DNA of 64,000 bases from Okapia johnstoni. Lineage: Eukaryota > Chordata > Mammalia > Artiodactyla > Giraffidae. Positions 41,846 to 54,736 of this stretch are shown here, piece after piece; positions within the stretch are counted from its first letter, which is position 1; every line of letters begins with the position of its first letter. Made by a program: the position numbers and the translations under genes. The stretch lies in NCBI GenBank assembly GCA_024291935.2, contig CM044326.1, forward strand, positions 31,310,948-31,374,947, in the 5' to 3' direction. Below the pieces are notes generated by a model. It searched no databases, was not told the origin of the DNA, and was given only the letters and a program-made list of their open reading frames with translations.

Positions 41846-42770
41846 CGTTGGTTCCCCGGCTCACTGGTTAGTTCTCCCTGCTCACTGGTTGGTTCCCCGG
41901 CTCACTGGTTGGTTCCCCGGCTCACTGGTTGGCTCCCCAGCTCACTGGTTGGTTCCCCCTGTTCACTGGTTGATTTTCCTGCTCACTGGTTAGTTCTCCC
42001 TACTCACTGGTTAGTTCTCCCTGCTCACTGGTTGGTTCCCCGGCTCACTGGTTGGTTCTGGTTCTCCCTGGTCACTGGTTGATTGGTCACTGGTTAGTTC
42101 TCCCTGCTCACTGGTTGGTTCCCCGGCTCACTGGTTGGTTCTGGTTCTCCCTGGTCACTGGTTGATTGGTCACTGGTTAGTTCTCCCTGCTCACTAGTTG
42201 GTTCCCCGGCTCACTGGTTGGTTCCCCGGCTCACTGGTTGGTTCCCCCTGCTCTCCAGTTGATTTCCCTGCTCATTAGTTAGTTGTCCCTGCTCACTAGT
42301 TGGCTCCCTGGCTCACTGGTTGGTTCCCCCTGCTCACTGGTTAGTTCTCCCTGCTCACTGGTTGGTTCCCCGGCTCACTGGTTAGTTCCCCCTGCTCACT
42401 GGTTAGTTCTCCCTGCTCACTGGTTGGTTCCCTGGCTCACTGGTTGGCTCCCCGGCTCACTGGTTGGTTCCCCCTGCTCAGTGGATGATTTCCCTCCTCA
42501 CTGGTTAGTTCTCCCTACTCACTGGTTAGTTCTCCCTGCTCACTGGTTGGTTCCCCGGCTCACTGGTTGGTTCCCCAGCTCACTGGTTGGTTCTGGTTCT
42601 CCCTGGTCACTGGTTGATTGGTCACTGGTTAGTTCTCCCTGCTCACTAGTTGGTTCCCCGGCTCACTGATTGGTTCCCCGGCTCACTGGTTGGTTCCCTG
42701 GCTCACTGGTTGGTTCTGGTTCTCCCTGGTCACTGGTTGGTTCCCCTGCTCACTAGTTGGTTCCCCTTGG
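41846..42770. repeat. Minisatellite, 20/21-bp unit
   Basis: About 45 units of two alternating types, GCTCACTGGTTGGTTCCCCG and a 21-bp form with TTAGTTCTCCCT, plus a longer interspersed form with TGGTTCTGGTTCTCCC. Because 20 and 21 are mixed, the frame changes, and apparent proteins rich in Leu-Val-Gly-Ser-Pro are by-products. Unit variants recur in blocks, which suggests higher-order duplication. Confidence 0.93.
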
Positions 42771-42779
42771 TACTGGTCT

Positions 42780-44450
42780 TCCTGCTCGGCTCCCATCCAG
42801 CGCCGCCCCCCCACCTGGTATGTGGCCAGCAGCCCCTGTCCACAGCTCCTGCTCGCCTCTCATCCCAGACGTGGACCTGACTCCATGTGTCAGGCCTAAA
42901 GGTCAGCAGCGCATCTCACTCCCACACACCCAGCACCGCAGTTCTGGATACCAGGCTGACCTGCCCTAAGGACACCAGTCCTGATCCGGCAGCCTCCGAG
43001 TGGGGGCTGAGCTGGGCTCCTGAGACAGGAGAGGGGCCTAGCACCATCACCAGGCCCTCACAAGAGGAGGTGGGGGCTGGCAGAGCAGAAGGCCTGTGAG
43101 GCGGAAGCAGGACACAGCACTGCTGGCTCTGAGGACACAGGAGGGGCCATGAGCTGGGTTGCAGCTCTGGCAGGCGGAAGGACAAATGCAGACCCTTCCT
43201 GGGGTCTCTGGAGGGCAGGCAATCCTTGTCACGCTTGCCAAGGCCCAGCAAGACTGTTTCAGACTTGTGCCCTCCACACTGTGTAGGGAACAAATGTTTG
43301 CAGTAATTTGCTGCAGCCACAAAAACTAAGACACCATCCATTTCTCCACACCAGCCCTTCACACCCGAGGCCACTGTTCCTCCAGGGGAGGCCGCGTGTC
43401 CTCCCAGTCGAGGCCGCTATTCCTCCAAGATGAGGCCCCCCATCCTCCCGGCCGAGGCCCCCCATCCTCCCAGTGGCTCAGATGCAAACTCTGGGAGGGA
43501 GCTGATTCCCTTCCTCATGGCAGCCCATCCCAGGGGAGCCGCAGACCTTGCCCTCTGCCTGTAACCTCCACCGGGAAGCTGCACTTGCCGCCGTGGCAGA
43601 CCCACTGCCCTGACAGGGGCAGTCGCCATGCCTGTGGTCCTTGGGGGCTTCCTCCAATCGACCACCCACCCACTCCCTTCGTGCCCTCTGGAGCACTCTC
43701 CTTCCGGCAGCGAGCGGCTCTGTCTCAAGATCTCAGATGAGGCCTCAGCTGGTGCACAGCCAGAAATGGTCACGTTTTATCAGAAATTCGCCTGCAGGTC
43801 CTGGGGTTCCTTGTGGTACCCCCTCCCTGCCCTGGCCTCCTGTCCCACCACCCCTGCCTGCTCCCTTCTCTGGCTGGGGTCTCCCCTTTGGCTCTCCCTG
43901 CGAAGAGACCCCTTCCCAGGCTCTGGAGGTTCCCTCCCTCACCCCCAAGTCTGTCCATCCATCTGAATTAGAACAGTGACACGCCCTCAGCTCTCCCTTT
44001 CCCTACTGAGCTCTCTGCTCCCGCCCTTCCTGCGCATCGTGCGGGTCACACACTCGTTACACCAATGGGTTGTCTCTTTATCCCGGAAAGTTAACGCCAA
44101 GAGCACAGGGTCTCCTGATGCTCCACGTGAGCAGAGGCCGTGTGCAGCAGATGCCAGCAAGCACGCACTGAGAGACGGAGACCGAGGGCGCCCAGCACAG
44201 AACAGGCCACAAGGTCCCTGACTGACCAGACAGAGTGTCCTCACAGTGGCAGCCCTTCTCAGATCCCCCCCTCGCCCACTCTTCCCATCTCGGTGAGTGA
44301 CCACCCACCAAGGGGGCCCCAAAGGACACCTCGAACTTATCTCCAGAGCTGGGGTGAGGCTGGTCCCCAGCCCACAGCCAGCAGTGTCTTTCCAACCCTA
44401 CATTTGTCTGGCAATCCCTACTCAAACCCCACCATGGATTCCTGTTACAT
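42780..44450. other. Intergenic DNA 3' of IGHD, nothing recognised
   Basis: Unique-looking GC-rich DNA with no recognisable exon, switch-type repeat or transposon. No Sgamma-like repeat is present, so the next constant gene lies beyond the window. Confidence 0.5.
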
Positions 44451-44463
44451 CAAAAATGGAATC

Positions 44464-44636
44464 AGGGCTTCCCTGGTGGTCCCGCAGTTAAGAATCGGCC
44501 TTGCTTCAAAGGGGACATGGGATCAACCCCTGGTGGGGGAACTAATATGCCATGCAGCAACTGAGCCCACACCACAAATAGAAAGTCCGTGGGCCACAGC
44601 GAAAACCTGAGGCAGCAAAATAAAAAAATAAAACAA
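44464..44636 (+). mobile_element. tRNA-derived SINE (CHR-2 type)
   Basis: Begins GGGCTTCCCTGGTGGTCC, as ruminant/cetartiodactyl CHR-type SINEs do, continues with AAGAATCGGCCTTGC and GATCAACCCCTGGTGGGG (decayed A and B boxes) and ends in an A-rich tail at about 44615-44636. Imperfect flanking repeats (AAAATGGAATC / AAAATGAAATC) look like a target-site duplication. Confidence 0.85.
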
Positions 44637-44639
44637 GAA

Positions 44640-46084
44640 AATGAAATCTAAATTTTCACACCTGGAGCCCCACGCTGGCCATGCCATCCTGCTCACAGCC
44701 ATCCATGCCCGTTGCCCACTTTCCACATGTGTCCACCCCCGGGGGCCCTGGGGCTGCCTGCCCCAGCCGGGACAGTGGAACAGGCAGTTCCAGCACCCCC
44801 AGCTGCTGAGGCCTGTGCGAAGGGAGAAAGCAAAGTCTGGCCAGAGGGCTGAGGGCCTCAGAGCCTCCAAGGAAGACTCGCACGTGCACCCTAAGTGGCC
44901 ACTCCCCAGGAGCCCCTGTGCAGCCTCTTGCCACCCCCCGCAGCTCCCAGGCCCATGCTCCTGCCCCTCTCCTGGGGGCTCGAGCCCTGGAGCCCCACCT
45001 GCAGGCCCTGGGAGGCCAGGAGGGCTGTGGGGCCCCAAGGCCCACAGATGTAACCCCCTGAGCCTGTGGGCGCTGGTCTGGGCCAGGGGTCTGGACTTGA
45101 GCTCCTTTCTGTCAAGGAAACACTTTCAGAAAATGCCTCAAAACACAGCATGAAGTGGGCATCACCCACAAACTCCCCGCACTTCTCCTAGTTCCGAGCT
45201 CCCCTGACCACAGCCGGCCTGCACATTCTCCCAGGTCTTCAACAGGAAAGTGCACAGGCCGCCTGCCAGCCAACTTCCCCTTTCACTGCCCGGAGCTCTA
45301 TCTGCAGGAGGCAGGCGCCCCGGGGTCTCCGCTCAGCCTGGCCATTTCCCCTGCCCGGCACCACCGCAGCCCCAGCCTCCGCTCGGTGGAGAGCGGCGGG
45401 GCCGTTACCCCCTCACTCTGCAGCCCGCCTGCCTGCACACCCTCCCCCCGGGCCACGAACGCCTGTTTCCAGCCGAGGTAGCAAACAGCACCCATCCGCC
45501 CTCCCTCACCTAAATCAAGACCCGGCAAGCCTGGTCCTGGGGTGTGGGAGTCACTTCCCAGCCACCTGCGCGGAGTTCAACAGCCCACCCATCCCTTGGT
45601 GTCTGGGGGGAGCAGTCTCAGCCAGCCCTGCTCCCCAAGGCTGTAGACCGAGGCCTCCCCAGAGCTGGGCAGGAACGCGCCTGCACACTCCAGCCAGGGC
45701 CCACGTCCATGCCTGGCCCACAGCCAGGCCCGTGTTGCTGAGTTTGTTCTGCATGACTTGTGGTGGGACAAGACCTCATAAGAGAGCCAGGAGATGGAAG
45801 AGCAAAGAGTCGGGACCCCTGCTCTCACCGTCAGGACAAAAGCAAGGTCAGGACCAGCACAGATGCAAATCAAAACTCAGACCAAAGGAAACGATGGGGG
45901 ACTGTTTATGCTCTGCTGGGGCAAACAGGCGTTTTCTCAGAATGACACCACAGCCAGGAGCTTTAAAAATAACACTGATAGATCTGCCTACAGAGAGAAA
46001 AAAATTTTAATCTAGAAAGAGAAACTCACAATAAGCAAAGTTAAATGCTGTGAGAGACAGAGTGGCTGAAGCATATAATCTGAA
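44640..46084. other. Intergenic DNA, nothing recognised
   Basis: 1.4 kb of GC-rich unique-looking DNA with a short A-rich part near 45990. No conserved coding frame, RNA gene or named repeat was recognised. Confidence 0.45.
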
Positions 46085-46485
46085 AAAGTCTGTATCAGTA
46101 AGGGTTCTTCAGAGGAGAAATATCTGAGATAAACAGACGGGTGAGTGTACATGTGTACACTGATATAAGCATATAGGTGAGACAGATTTTAAGCAACTGG
46201 GTCCTGTGATTGTGAAGCCTTGAAAATGGGCAGGCCAGCAACCCAGAGACCAAGGGAAGAGCTGGTGCTACAGTTTGAGTCCAAAGGTGTAATTCCTCCT
46301 TCCTTGGGGAACCAACTGATTAGATGAGGCCCACCCACGTGGAACAATCTGTTTCAGTCAACATCTGCTGATTTAAATGTTAATCACGTTCTTCAAACAC
46401 CTTCACCCTTTCGATTAGTGTTTGATCACATATGTGGGTCCTGTGATCTAGTCAAGTTGATCCATAAAATTAACTATCACACAGT
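46085..46485. repeat. Old mammalian interspersed repeat (class not assigned)
   Basis: The stretch with GTTCTTCAGAGGAGAAA, TTGAGTCCAAAGG, GATGAGGCCCACCCAC and TGATTTAAATGTTAATC matches in order a repeat I have seen in many mammalian genomes. I cannot name the family with certainty. It is diverged, so it predates ruminants. Confidence 0.55.
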
Positions 46486-48665
46486 CCAACTAGATGAACG
46501 TTGAAATAAGCCAAACAAATGGGACAAACTTCAAGTAAAAGTTTTCAATGGAAGGTAGGGAGTGGGAGATCGTTTCCAGTGGGTTGTAAACAGAAAATAA
46601 CCAGTAAAACACATGACATTGTCACAATTCACAAATAACCAAAAACAATTGACTTTCAACAATGAACCACTCATGCAAATGGCAGCTATTCATGTAGACC
46701 CACTGCATGCCAAGCAGGTGTGAAGATGAAAACACACTCAGTGTGACCACATGTGGCACCACTGTTCTGACAGGGCACAACTGACACAATTAGAAGTCAG
46801 CCAATGCCCACGAAGGGCATGGCAGCCAGGCAAGGACGGGCATCCCAGTGCCCGGCAAGGTCTTAGCGAAGGCAGGTTTTGCGTAGGTCTGGATGGCACA
46901 CCCAGGCACAAGGAGCAGAAGGGGTAAAGATTCGAGGGAGAAACATCTGTGCAAGTACAAGGGGCAGTGGGAAGACCAGCGGAGCTATGTGAACAGATTG
47001 GAGCCTGAGGAGGAGGGGTCATAGCAGCCTGACCACACGGGGCAACACCAGCACGTTCGAGGTTCGGGCTTTGTTACGGGGTGACAGGAAGCCCCTGGAG
47101 GCATCTAGGTGGGGTGGGGTTTTCCAACATTTCACTGGAAAGCAGGCTGTGCAAGAGGGAGGGTGGAAGTTCAGGAGCCCTCAGGATCTGTGCAGAGGTC
47201 CTGATGGGAATGTGACGGGGGGCGGGGCGGTGCAGAGGGAAGAGAACCCCTCAGATCAGGTGTGATCCTGGAGGTTGAGCTAAGGGTCTGCAGAGAGACC
47301 ACCGCTCCCATTGGACCTCCTGCCTCACAGCATGAATGCAATGCCATTTGCTGAGTGCCAGGGTCAAAAATTCTCCTTTCAGTGACGTGGGTGTGAGCTG
47401 TCCATCAAAGGTCCAGGAAGGGATGCTGGGTGGGAGGCTATGGGAGCCAGGACTTTGGGGCTCAGGATGAAGTCAGAGGTGGAGGAGCCGGGCTGGGGCC
47501 CTTAGTTCACAGTGGAGCCGACACAAAGGGCTGCCTGGAGGTCACAGGGAGCAGGGCCAGGGGTGGAGAGGAGCCGGCGGGGTGAGGCAACAGCCTGAGA
47601 GGGCGGGTGACAAGGCAGAGCCTGCCCCGTGCCTGCTCCCGATGGGTCTGGTCAGAGGCTGAGGGGGTTCCGGTGGGCTCCCAAGTGCAGTCTCTATAGC
47701 GAGGTGGCCAGGACATGGCTGGACTGGGCTCAAGACCTTAGAGCAGGGTCTGCCAGCACAGCCTAGCTGCCCTGCTCTCATCAAACACAGAGCTGGCATG
47801 TAAAGTTCAACATCTGCTGGGCACAGGTAAACTGCCAAATATCAAGGCCATGGTGACTTCTCTGACAGTGCTGCAAATGAGGAAGACGTCTCAGACAAGG
47901 GGATAAACAAAATACCCCTCCACGACTCAAGGGTCAAATCAAGAGCAAAATTAATTACTTAGTAAATTGATATTGGCAGAAATTAAGAGGTCAGACCACA
48001 TCAAATTTTAGGACGTAGATCCACAGAATCTTTCAAGCATTGCTTCTGGGAAGTCAAATTGGAAAAGTCAGTTTGGAAGAAAGCTTACCATTGACTTCAA
48101 ATGTTGCATATTTTGAGTGAACTCTTGTGACACTCCAGGAAAGACAAACAATGTATACTTGGGCCAGATAGGGCTCTTTTAGGAGTGCTGGACCACTATG
48201 AGCAACACTGAGAAGAGGGTGTGAAGAACTAGACTCTACACAACTGTGGCAGAAGCTAGGAGATAAAAGATCTTCAGGTCCACTGTAGAGTCAGAGAAGT
48301 CAGCAACCAAAGTCCCTGAAGGCAGTCAATGACAAGGTCTGCGGAGGGCTCTTGCCTCTGAAACAGGCCGACGGTCTGAAGGTGCCACACCTCATCGGGG
48401 CAGGCAGTTAGAAAGGAAATCTGTCTAACGGAACCATTTGGAACTCTGGAGTCTACTGAAGGCTTCAACGTCCAGATGAAGACTCGGTGGTACATTGTGG
48501 TGAAGTGCAGAAGCTAACCAGTCCCCAGCTGCAGCCACATGGCAGACAGCCAGACATGGGTTCCTGCAATAACTTGCACACAGCTTAAAGGGGCCAGGAG
48601 CTGGGCCAAAAGGATGCAGTCCTCCACATATCAGGGATCTATGCTGCAGTTGCTACTTCCCATCA
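46486..48665. other. Intergenic DNA, nothing recognised
   Basis: 2.2 kb with mixed AT- and GC-rich parts. No gene, RNA or identifiable repeat was recognised. Short open frames have no recognisable domains. Confidence 0.45.
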
Positions 48666-48872
48666 CAGTGTGTGTGTGTACTCAGTCCTGTCCAACTCTT
48701 TGCAACCCCATGGGCTGTAGCCCATCAGGCATCTCTGTGTATGGGATTTCCCAGGCAAGAATACTGGAGTGGGTTGCCATTTCCTCCTCCAGGGGCTCTT
48801 CCAACCCAGGGATCAAACCTGTGTCTCCTGCATTGCAGGCGGATTCTTTACTGCTGAGCCACTGGGGAGGCA
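48666..48872 (-). mobile_element. Bov-tA-type SINE
   Basis: Reverse-complement Bov-tA signature: CCTGTCCAACTCTTTGCAACC, GGCAAGAATACTGGAGTGGG and GCATTGCAGGCGGATTC. A short GTGTGTGTGT lies at the start. Confidence 0.9.
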
Positions 48873-49019
48873 TGGAGGTGCTTATAAAGAGGAGGGCGGC
48901 CTCTGTTGTTTTACCTTCCCCCACTGTTGTAAGTCTCTCAGCCCTGGCTGAGGTGGCTTAAGGGGCTGGCACCCTCTTTTCCCCAACCCTTACCATTATT
49001 CTTCCTGTTTACCTTTTGG

Positions 49020-50215
49020 GAACCATCAAAGACTAAGACATTCAAAGGCAACAATGTATTTAGGGAAAATTAGAAAGTGGACATGCATGTTCAGGGATGG
49101 CGCAGGCTCAGAAAACACCTGAGAAGATGGTAAGTTTACACCTCAGGATAGTCATTGGCACAGAGGCAGCCTACAATAATAAAAAAGAAAAAAACCCGAA
49201 ACACTAACAAAAAAACTGCAAACGCTGGAGTGGTAATGAAGAGATCTGACTTCCAGAGTTACCACATTATTATTTTCAATAGTCAACCTTTCAACCAAAA
49301 AATCACAAGGCATACCAATAAACAGAAAAGTATGGCCCACTCAGAGGAAAAACATTAATCTACAGAAAATGTTTCTGAAAAAGATTTGATGGCAAATCTA
49401 CTAGACAAAGTCTTTAAAATTGCCATCTTAAAGATGCCCTAAGAACTAAATGAATATGGGGGGAAAGTCGGTAAAATGATGTCTAAACGAAATGAAATGT
49501 CAATAAGGGGCCAGAAACGCTGAAAGGAAACCGAAAAGAAACTCTGAAGAAGAAATGTGGGAACTAACTGAGATGAAAGATTCAAGACAGATTTGAGCAA
49601 TGATTCTTTGAGGAAAAAGAATCGTTGAGCTAGATGATGGGGTAACGGAATCACCAATTTCTGTATGAGGAACAGAAAGAGCAAGACTGAATAGAAGCGA
49701 ACAGAGACTAAGAGACCTTCAGGAGACACTAGGTGGACCAGCACATGCCATGGTGGTCCCCGAAGAAGGCAGAGAGAGTGTCTCAATAAAAGGACTGAAA
49801 ACTTCTGAAACTCGATGGAAGACATGAATATAAATATCCAGGTAGCTCAATAAGCCCCAAGTTAAATGACCTCAGACACTCATACCAAGACACATTATAA
49901 TCAAATTTCAAAAGCCAAAGGTAAACAGAGAATCTTGAAAACAGTAAGACAGAAATAACTTATCACATATGCGGGCTTCTCATAAGGTTGTAAACATATT
50001 TCTCATCAAAAACATTGGAGGCCAGAGGGCAATCAGCCAATATATGCGAAGTGCTCAAAGAAAAAGCCAGGCAACCAAGAATTCTGTAGCTAGCAAAACT
50101 GTCCTTCAATAGTGAGTGAGACGTTAAGACATTCTCTGATAAAAACTGAGTGAGTTGATGACCACTTGACCTGTCTGCAAAAATGCCCAAGGGAGTCCTG
50201 CAGAGTACAGTGAAA
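49020..50215 (+). mobile_element. Old L1 fragment (ORF1-like region, decayed)
   Basis: Phrases such as TCAATAAAAGGACTGAAAAC, CCAAGACACATTATAATCAAA, AAAACATTGGAGGCCAGAGG and CCAAGAATTCTGTAGCTAGCAAAACT are typical of old mammalian L1 ORF1 regions and their flanks. There is no open frame left. The left border is uncertain. Confidence 0.55.
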
Positions 50216-50221
50216 GAACAC

Positions 50222-50425
50222 TTCTGCTGCTGCTAAGTCGCTTCAGTCATGTCCAACTCTGTGCGATCCCATAGATGGCAGCCCACCAGGCTCCCCCGTC
50301 CCTGGGATTCTCCAGGCAAGAGCACTGGAGTGGGTTGCCATTCCCTCTCCAGAGGATCTTCCCGACCCAGGGATCAAACCTCAGTCTCCTGCATTGCAGG
50401 CAGATTCTTTACTGTTTGGGGTACA
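50222..50425 (-). mobile_element. Bov-tA-type SINE
   Basis: Reverse-complement signature with GCTGCTGCTAAGTCGCTTCA, GGGATTCTCCAGGCAAGAGC and GCATTGCAGGCAGATTCTTT. Confidence 0.92.
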
Positions 50426-50744
50426 GGAAAGAATGGAACTCCACATACTGTTTTCTATTTAATATATGATTTAGGACTAGTAAATTTTAATTAGTCTAAA
50501 AACTAATATTACTGCAACTTTGACTTATAATTCCTCGTGCTATTTATCATATAATTTAAAAGAGTAATTGTTCCTAAACTAATACAATATCATATATCAA
50601 TTGTATCTCAATAAAGCAGGAAAAGAAGAGACTAATACATTTAAAAGAATTCTTACATTGTGTTGGAAGACATAATGTACAAAGATGTGATTTTGTGACA
50701 TCGACAACCAACTGAGGGGAAGAAGAGTTTTGCATGTTATTGAG

Positions 50745-52566
50745 GTTGTTGTGGTTCGTTGTTGTTCAGTCATTCAGTGTATCCGATTCTTTCTGACCCC
50801 GTGGACTGCAGCATGCCATTCTTCCCTTTCCTGTACTATCTCCCAAAGATTGCTCAAACTCATGTCCTTGAGTCGCTGATGCCATCCGCCCATCTCATCC
50901 TCTGTCACCCCCTTCTCCTCCTGCCCTCAATCTTTCCCAGTGAGTCGGGGAGTTTTCCAATGAGTCAGCTCTGCACATCAGGTGGCCAAAGTATTGGAGC
51001 TTCAGCTTCAGCATCGGTCCTTCCAATGAATATTCAGGACTGATTTCCTTTAGGATTGACTGGTTTGATCTCCTTGCTGTCCAAGGGACTATTAAGAGTC
51101 TTCTCCAGCACCACTGTTCAAAAGCATCAATTCTTCACTGCTTGGCCTTCGTTATGGTCCAACTCTCACATCTGTACAAGAATACTGGAAAAACCATAGC
51201 TTTGACTATACAGAACTTGTCAGCAAGATAATGTCTCTGCTTTTTAATATGCTGTATAGGTTGGTCTAGCTTTTCTTCCAAGGAGCCAGCATCTTTTAAT
51301 TTCATTGCAGCAGTCACCATCCGCAGTGATTTTGGAGCCCAAGAAAATAAAGTCTGTCACTGTTTCCACTGTTTCCCCATCTATTTCCCATGAAGTGATG
51401 GGACTAGATGCCATGATCTTAGATTTTGGAATGTTGAGTTTGGGGCCACTTTTTTCACTCTCCTCTTTAACTTCATCAAAAGGCTGTTTAGTTTCTCTTC
51501 ACTTTATGCCATTAGGGTAGTGTCATCTGCATATCTGAGGTTATTGATATTTCTCCTGGCAATCTTGATTCCAGCTTGTGCTTCATCCAGTCTGGCATTT
51601 TGAATGATGTACTCTGTGTAAGAGTTAAATAAGCAAGGTGACAATATACAGCCTTGATGTAATCTTTTCCCAGTTTGGAACCATCTGTTGTTCCATGTCT
51701 AGTTCTAACTGTTGCTTCTTGATCTGCATAAAAGTTTCTCAGGAGGCAGGTAAGCTGGTCTGGTATTTCCATCTCTTGAAGAATTTTCCACAGTTTGTTG
51801 TGATCCACACAGTCAAAGGCTTTAGTATAATCAATAAAGCAGAAGTAGATGCTTCTCTGAAACTCCCTTGCTTTTTCTATGATCCAGTGGATGTTGGCAA
51901 TTTGATCTCTGGTTCCTCTCCTTTTCTAAATCCAGCTTGTGCATCTGGAAATTCACGGTTCATGTACTGTTGAAGACTAGCTAGAAGGCATTTGAGCATT
52001 ACCTCGCTAGGATGTGAAATAAGTGCAGTTGTGAAGTAGTTTGAGCATTCTTTAGCATTGCCCTTCTTTATGATTGGAATGAAAACCAAACATTTCCAGT
52101 TTTGTGGCCACCCTTGAGTTTTCCAAATTTGCTGACATATTGAGTGCAGCACTTTCATAGCATCATCTTTTAGGATTTGAAATAGCTCAGCTAGAATTCC
52201 ATCACCTCCACTAGCTTTGTTCCTAGTGATGCTTCCTAAGGCCCACTTGCCTTCACACTCCAGGATGTCTGGCCCTAGAAGAGTGATCACACCATTGTGA
52301 TTATCCAGGTCATAAGGACCGCTTTTGTACAGTTCTTCTGTGTATTCTTGCCACCTCTTCTTAATCTCTTCTGCTTCTGTTAGGTCCATACCATTTCTGT
52401 TCTTTATTGTGCCCATCGTTGCATGAAATGTTCCCTTGTTACTCTAATTTTCTTGAATAGATTTCTAGTCTTTCCCATTCTATTGTTTTCCTCTATTTCT
52501 TTGCATTGTTCACTTAAGAAGAATTTCTTATCTCTCCTTGCTATTCTTTGGAACTCTGCATTCAGA
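50745..52566 (-). mobile_element. BovB (RTE) LINE, outer minus-strand copy, 3' part
   Basis: Read on the minus strand: RT (51877-52416, 179 codons, VITLLGPDILECEGKWALGS, GNAKECSNY), RT core to about 51500, then the C-terminal region and 3' tail at about 50745. It stops at TGCATTCAGA (52557-52566), and the rest of the same element resumes at 59927 with the same ten bases. A + strand BovB is inserted between. Stops throughout. Confidence 0.85.
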
Positions 52567-53195
52567 GTTTTAGAGTTCTTTTGAGTCTTTGAGTATCTCC
52601 TGCAAAGGCATGGATCAACAGTGGCCTGGCACCGGGACAGGAGCTCTGGTTGCAGGAGACCTGGGAGGCACAGCAACCATAGAGCCAATGAGCAGACAAC
52701 CCACAAGCAGGAGAACAATTATACCAAAGAAGTTCTTGCACTGTTGCAAAAGTTCCATGGCAAACATCAGATTTCCCAAACTGAGGATCTGGCAGGGGGA
52801 CTGAAAACCCCCAGGGAATTTGAAGACCAGTGGGATTTGATTATAGAACATCTACAGGACTGGGGAAACTGACTCTTGGAGGGCACAAACAAAGCCTTGT
52901 GAGCACCAGGACCCAGGAGAAAAGAGCAGTAACCCCACAAGAGAGTGAGCCAGACTTGTCTATAAGTCTCCAGGAGTTGCCAGCAGAGGTGTGGGTTGAC
53001 AGTGGGCTGCCACGGGGTCAAAGGCACTGAATACAGTAATCCTGGAAGCCGCAGTGTGTGCTGGCAAAAGTCCTTTTGAAGGAGGTTGCCATTACCACCA
53101 TTATCCCTACCATAGTTGGGCCTCAACCCAAACTACACAGAGGGAACACAGCTTGACCCATCAACAGAAAATTGGATTAAAGATTTACTGAGCAT
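52567..53195 (+). mobile_element. BovB (RTE) LINE, near full-length + strand copy: 5'UTR part 1
   Basis: The 5' region of BovB, before the coding frame, with GTGGGTTGACAGTGGGCTGC, GGAGGTTGCCATTACCACCA and AAATTGGATTAAAGATTTAC. It is inserted into the minus-strand BovB with the 10-bp target-site duplication TGCATTCAGA (52557-52566 and 59927-59936). It is interrupted at 53196 by a minus-strand fragment. Confidence 0.82.
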
Positions 53196-54138
53196 CAGTC
53201 AGTCAGTCAGTTTGGTCACTCAGTCGTATCCAACTCTGTGACCCCATGGACTGCAGCACTCCAGACTTCGCTGTCCATCATCAACTCCCACAGCTTCCTC
53301 AAACTCATGTCCATCAAGTTGGTGATGCCATCCAACCATCTCATCCTCTATCGTCCCCTTCTCCTCTGGCCTTTAATCTTTCCCAGCATCAGGGTCTTTT
53401 CCAATGAGTCAGTCCTTCATATTAGGTGGCCAAAGTATTGGAGCTTCAGCTTCAGCATCAATCCTTCCAATGAATATTCAGGACTTATTTCCTTTAGGAT
53501 GGATTGGTTGGATCTCCTTGAAGTCCAAGGGACTCTCAAGAGTCTTCTCCAACACCACAGTTCAAAAGTGTCAATTCTTCAGAGCTCGGCTTTCTTTATA
53601 GTCCAATTCTCATATCCATACATGACTACTGGAAAAAACCATGGCTTTGACTAGAAGGACCTTTGTGGGCAAAGTAATGTCTCTGCTTTTTAATATGCTG
53701 TCTAGGTTGGTCATAGCTTTTCTTCCAAGGAACACTTGTCTTTTAATTTCATGGCTGCAGTCACCATCTTCAGTGATTTTGGAGCCCAAGAAAATAAAGT
53801 CTGTCGCTGTTTCTATTGTTTCTCCATCTATTTGCCATGAAGTGATGGGACCAGATACCAGGATCTTAGTTTTCTGAATGTTGAGTTGTAAGCCAGTTTT
53901 TTCACTCTCTGCTTTCACTTTCATCAAGAGGCTCTTTAGTTCCTTTTCTATTTCTGCCATAAGGGTGGTGTCATCTATGTATCTGAGGTTATTGATGTTT
54001 CTCCCAGCAATCTTGATTCCACCTTGTGCTTCATTCAGCCCTGCATTTCGCATGATGTACTCTGCATGTAGGTTAAATAAGTACGGTGACAATACATAGC
54101 CTTAACATACTCCTTTCCCAATTGGAACAAGAGCAAGC
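53196..54138 (-). mobile_element. BovB fragment, 5'-truncated, nested
   Basis: The 3' end of a BovB in minus orientation with the YADD-type RT box remains (53610-54092) and the BovB 3' tail at about 53200. It is flanked by a perfect 10-bp duplication TACTGAGCAT at 53186-53195 and 54139-54148. Confidence 0.88.
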
Positions 54139-54736
54139 TACTGAGCATGGCCCTGCCCATCAGAGCAAGACCCAGATCCCCACAGCCAGTCCCTCCCATG
54201 AGGAAGCTTCCACAAGCCTCTTAGCCTTATCCATCAGAGGACAGACAGAATGGAAACCACAAATACAGAAAACTAAACAAACTGATCACTTGGATCACAC
54301 CCCTGTCTAACTCAATGAAACTATGAGTCACTCCATGTAGAGCCACCCAAGACGGAGGGGTCATGGTGGAGAGTTCTAACAAAATATGGTCCACTGGAGA
54401 AGGGAATGGCAAACCACTTAGGTATTCTTGCCTTGAGAACCCCATGAACAGTATGAAAAGACAAAAAGATATGATACTGAAAGATGAACTCCCCAGGACA
54501 GTAGGTGCCCGATATGCTCCTGGAGAAGAGTAGATAAACAACTCCAGAAAGAATGAAGAGAGGGAGCCAAAGCAAAACCAACACCCAGTAGTGGATGTGA
54601 CTGTGATGGAAGTAAAGTCTGATGCTGTAAAGAGCAATATCACATATGAAACTGGAAAGTTAGGTCCATGAATCAAGGTAAATTAGAAGTGGTCAAACAG
54701 GAGATAGCAAGAGTGAACATCGACATTTTAGGAATT
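54139..54736 (+). mobile_element. BovB + strand copy: 5'UTR part 2
   Basis: The continuation of 52567-53195: GGTCATGGTGGAGAGTTCT, AAGATGAACTCCCCAGGAC and TGTAAAGAGCAATATCACAT lead to the start of the endonuclease frame (GTCCATGAATCAAGGTAAAT, AACATCGACATTTTAGGAAT). It is interrupted at about 54737. Confidence 0.82.

Noticed and set aside
41846..42770. Regular repeats as a possible CRISPR array
   Set aside because: Units are contiguous with no unique spacers and the host is a mammal. It is a minisatellite.
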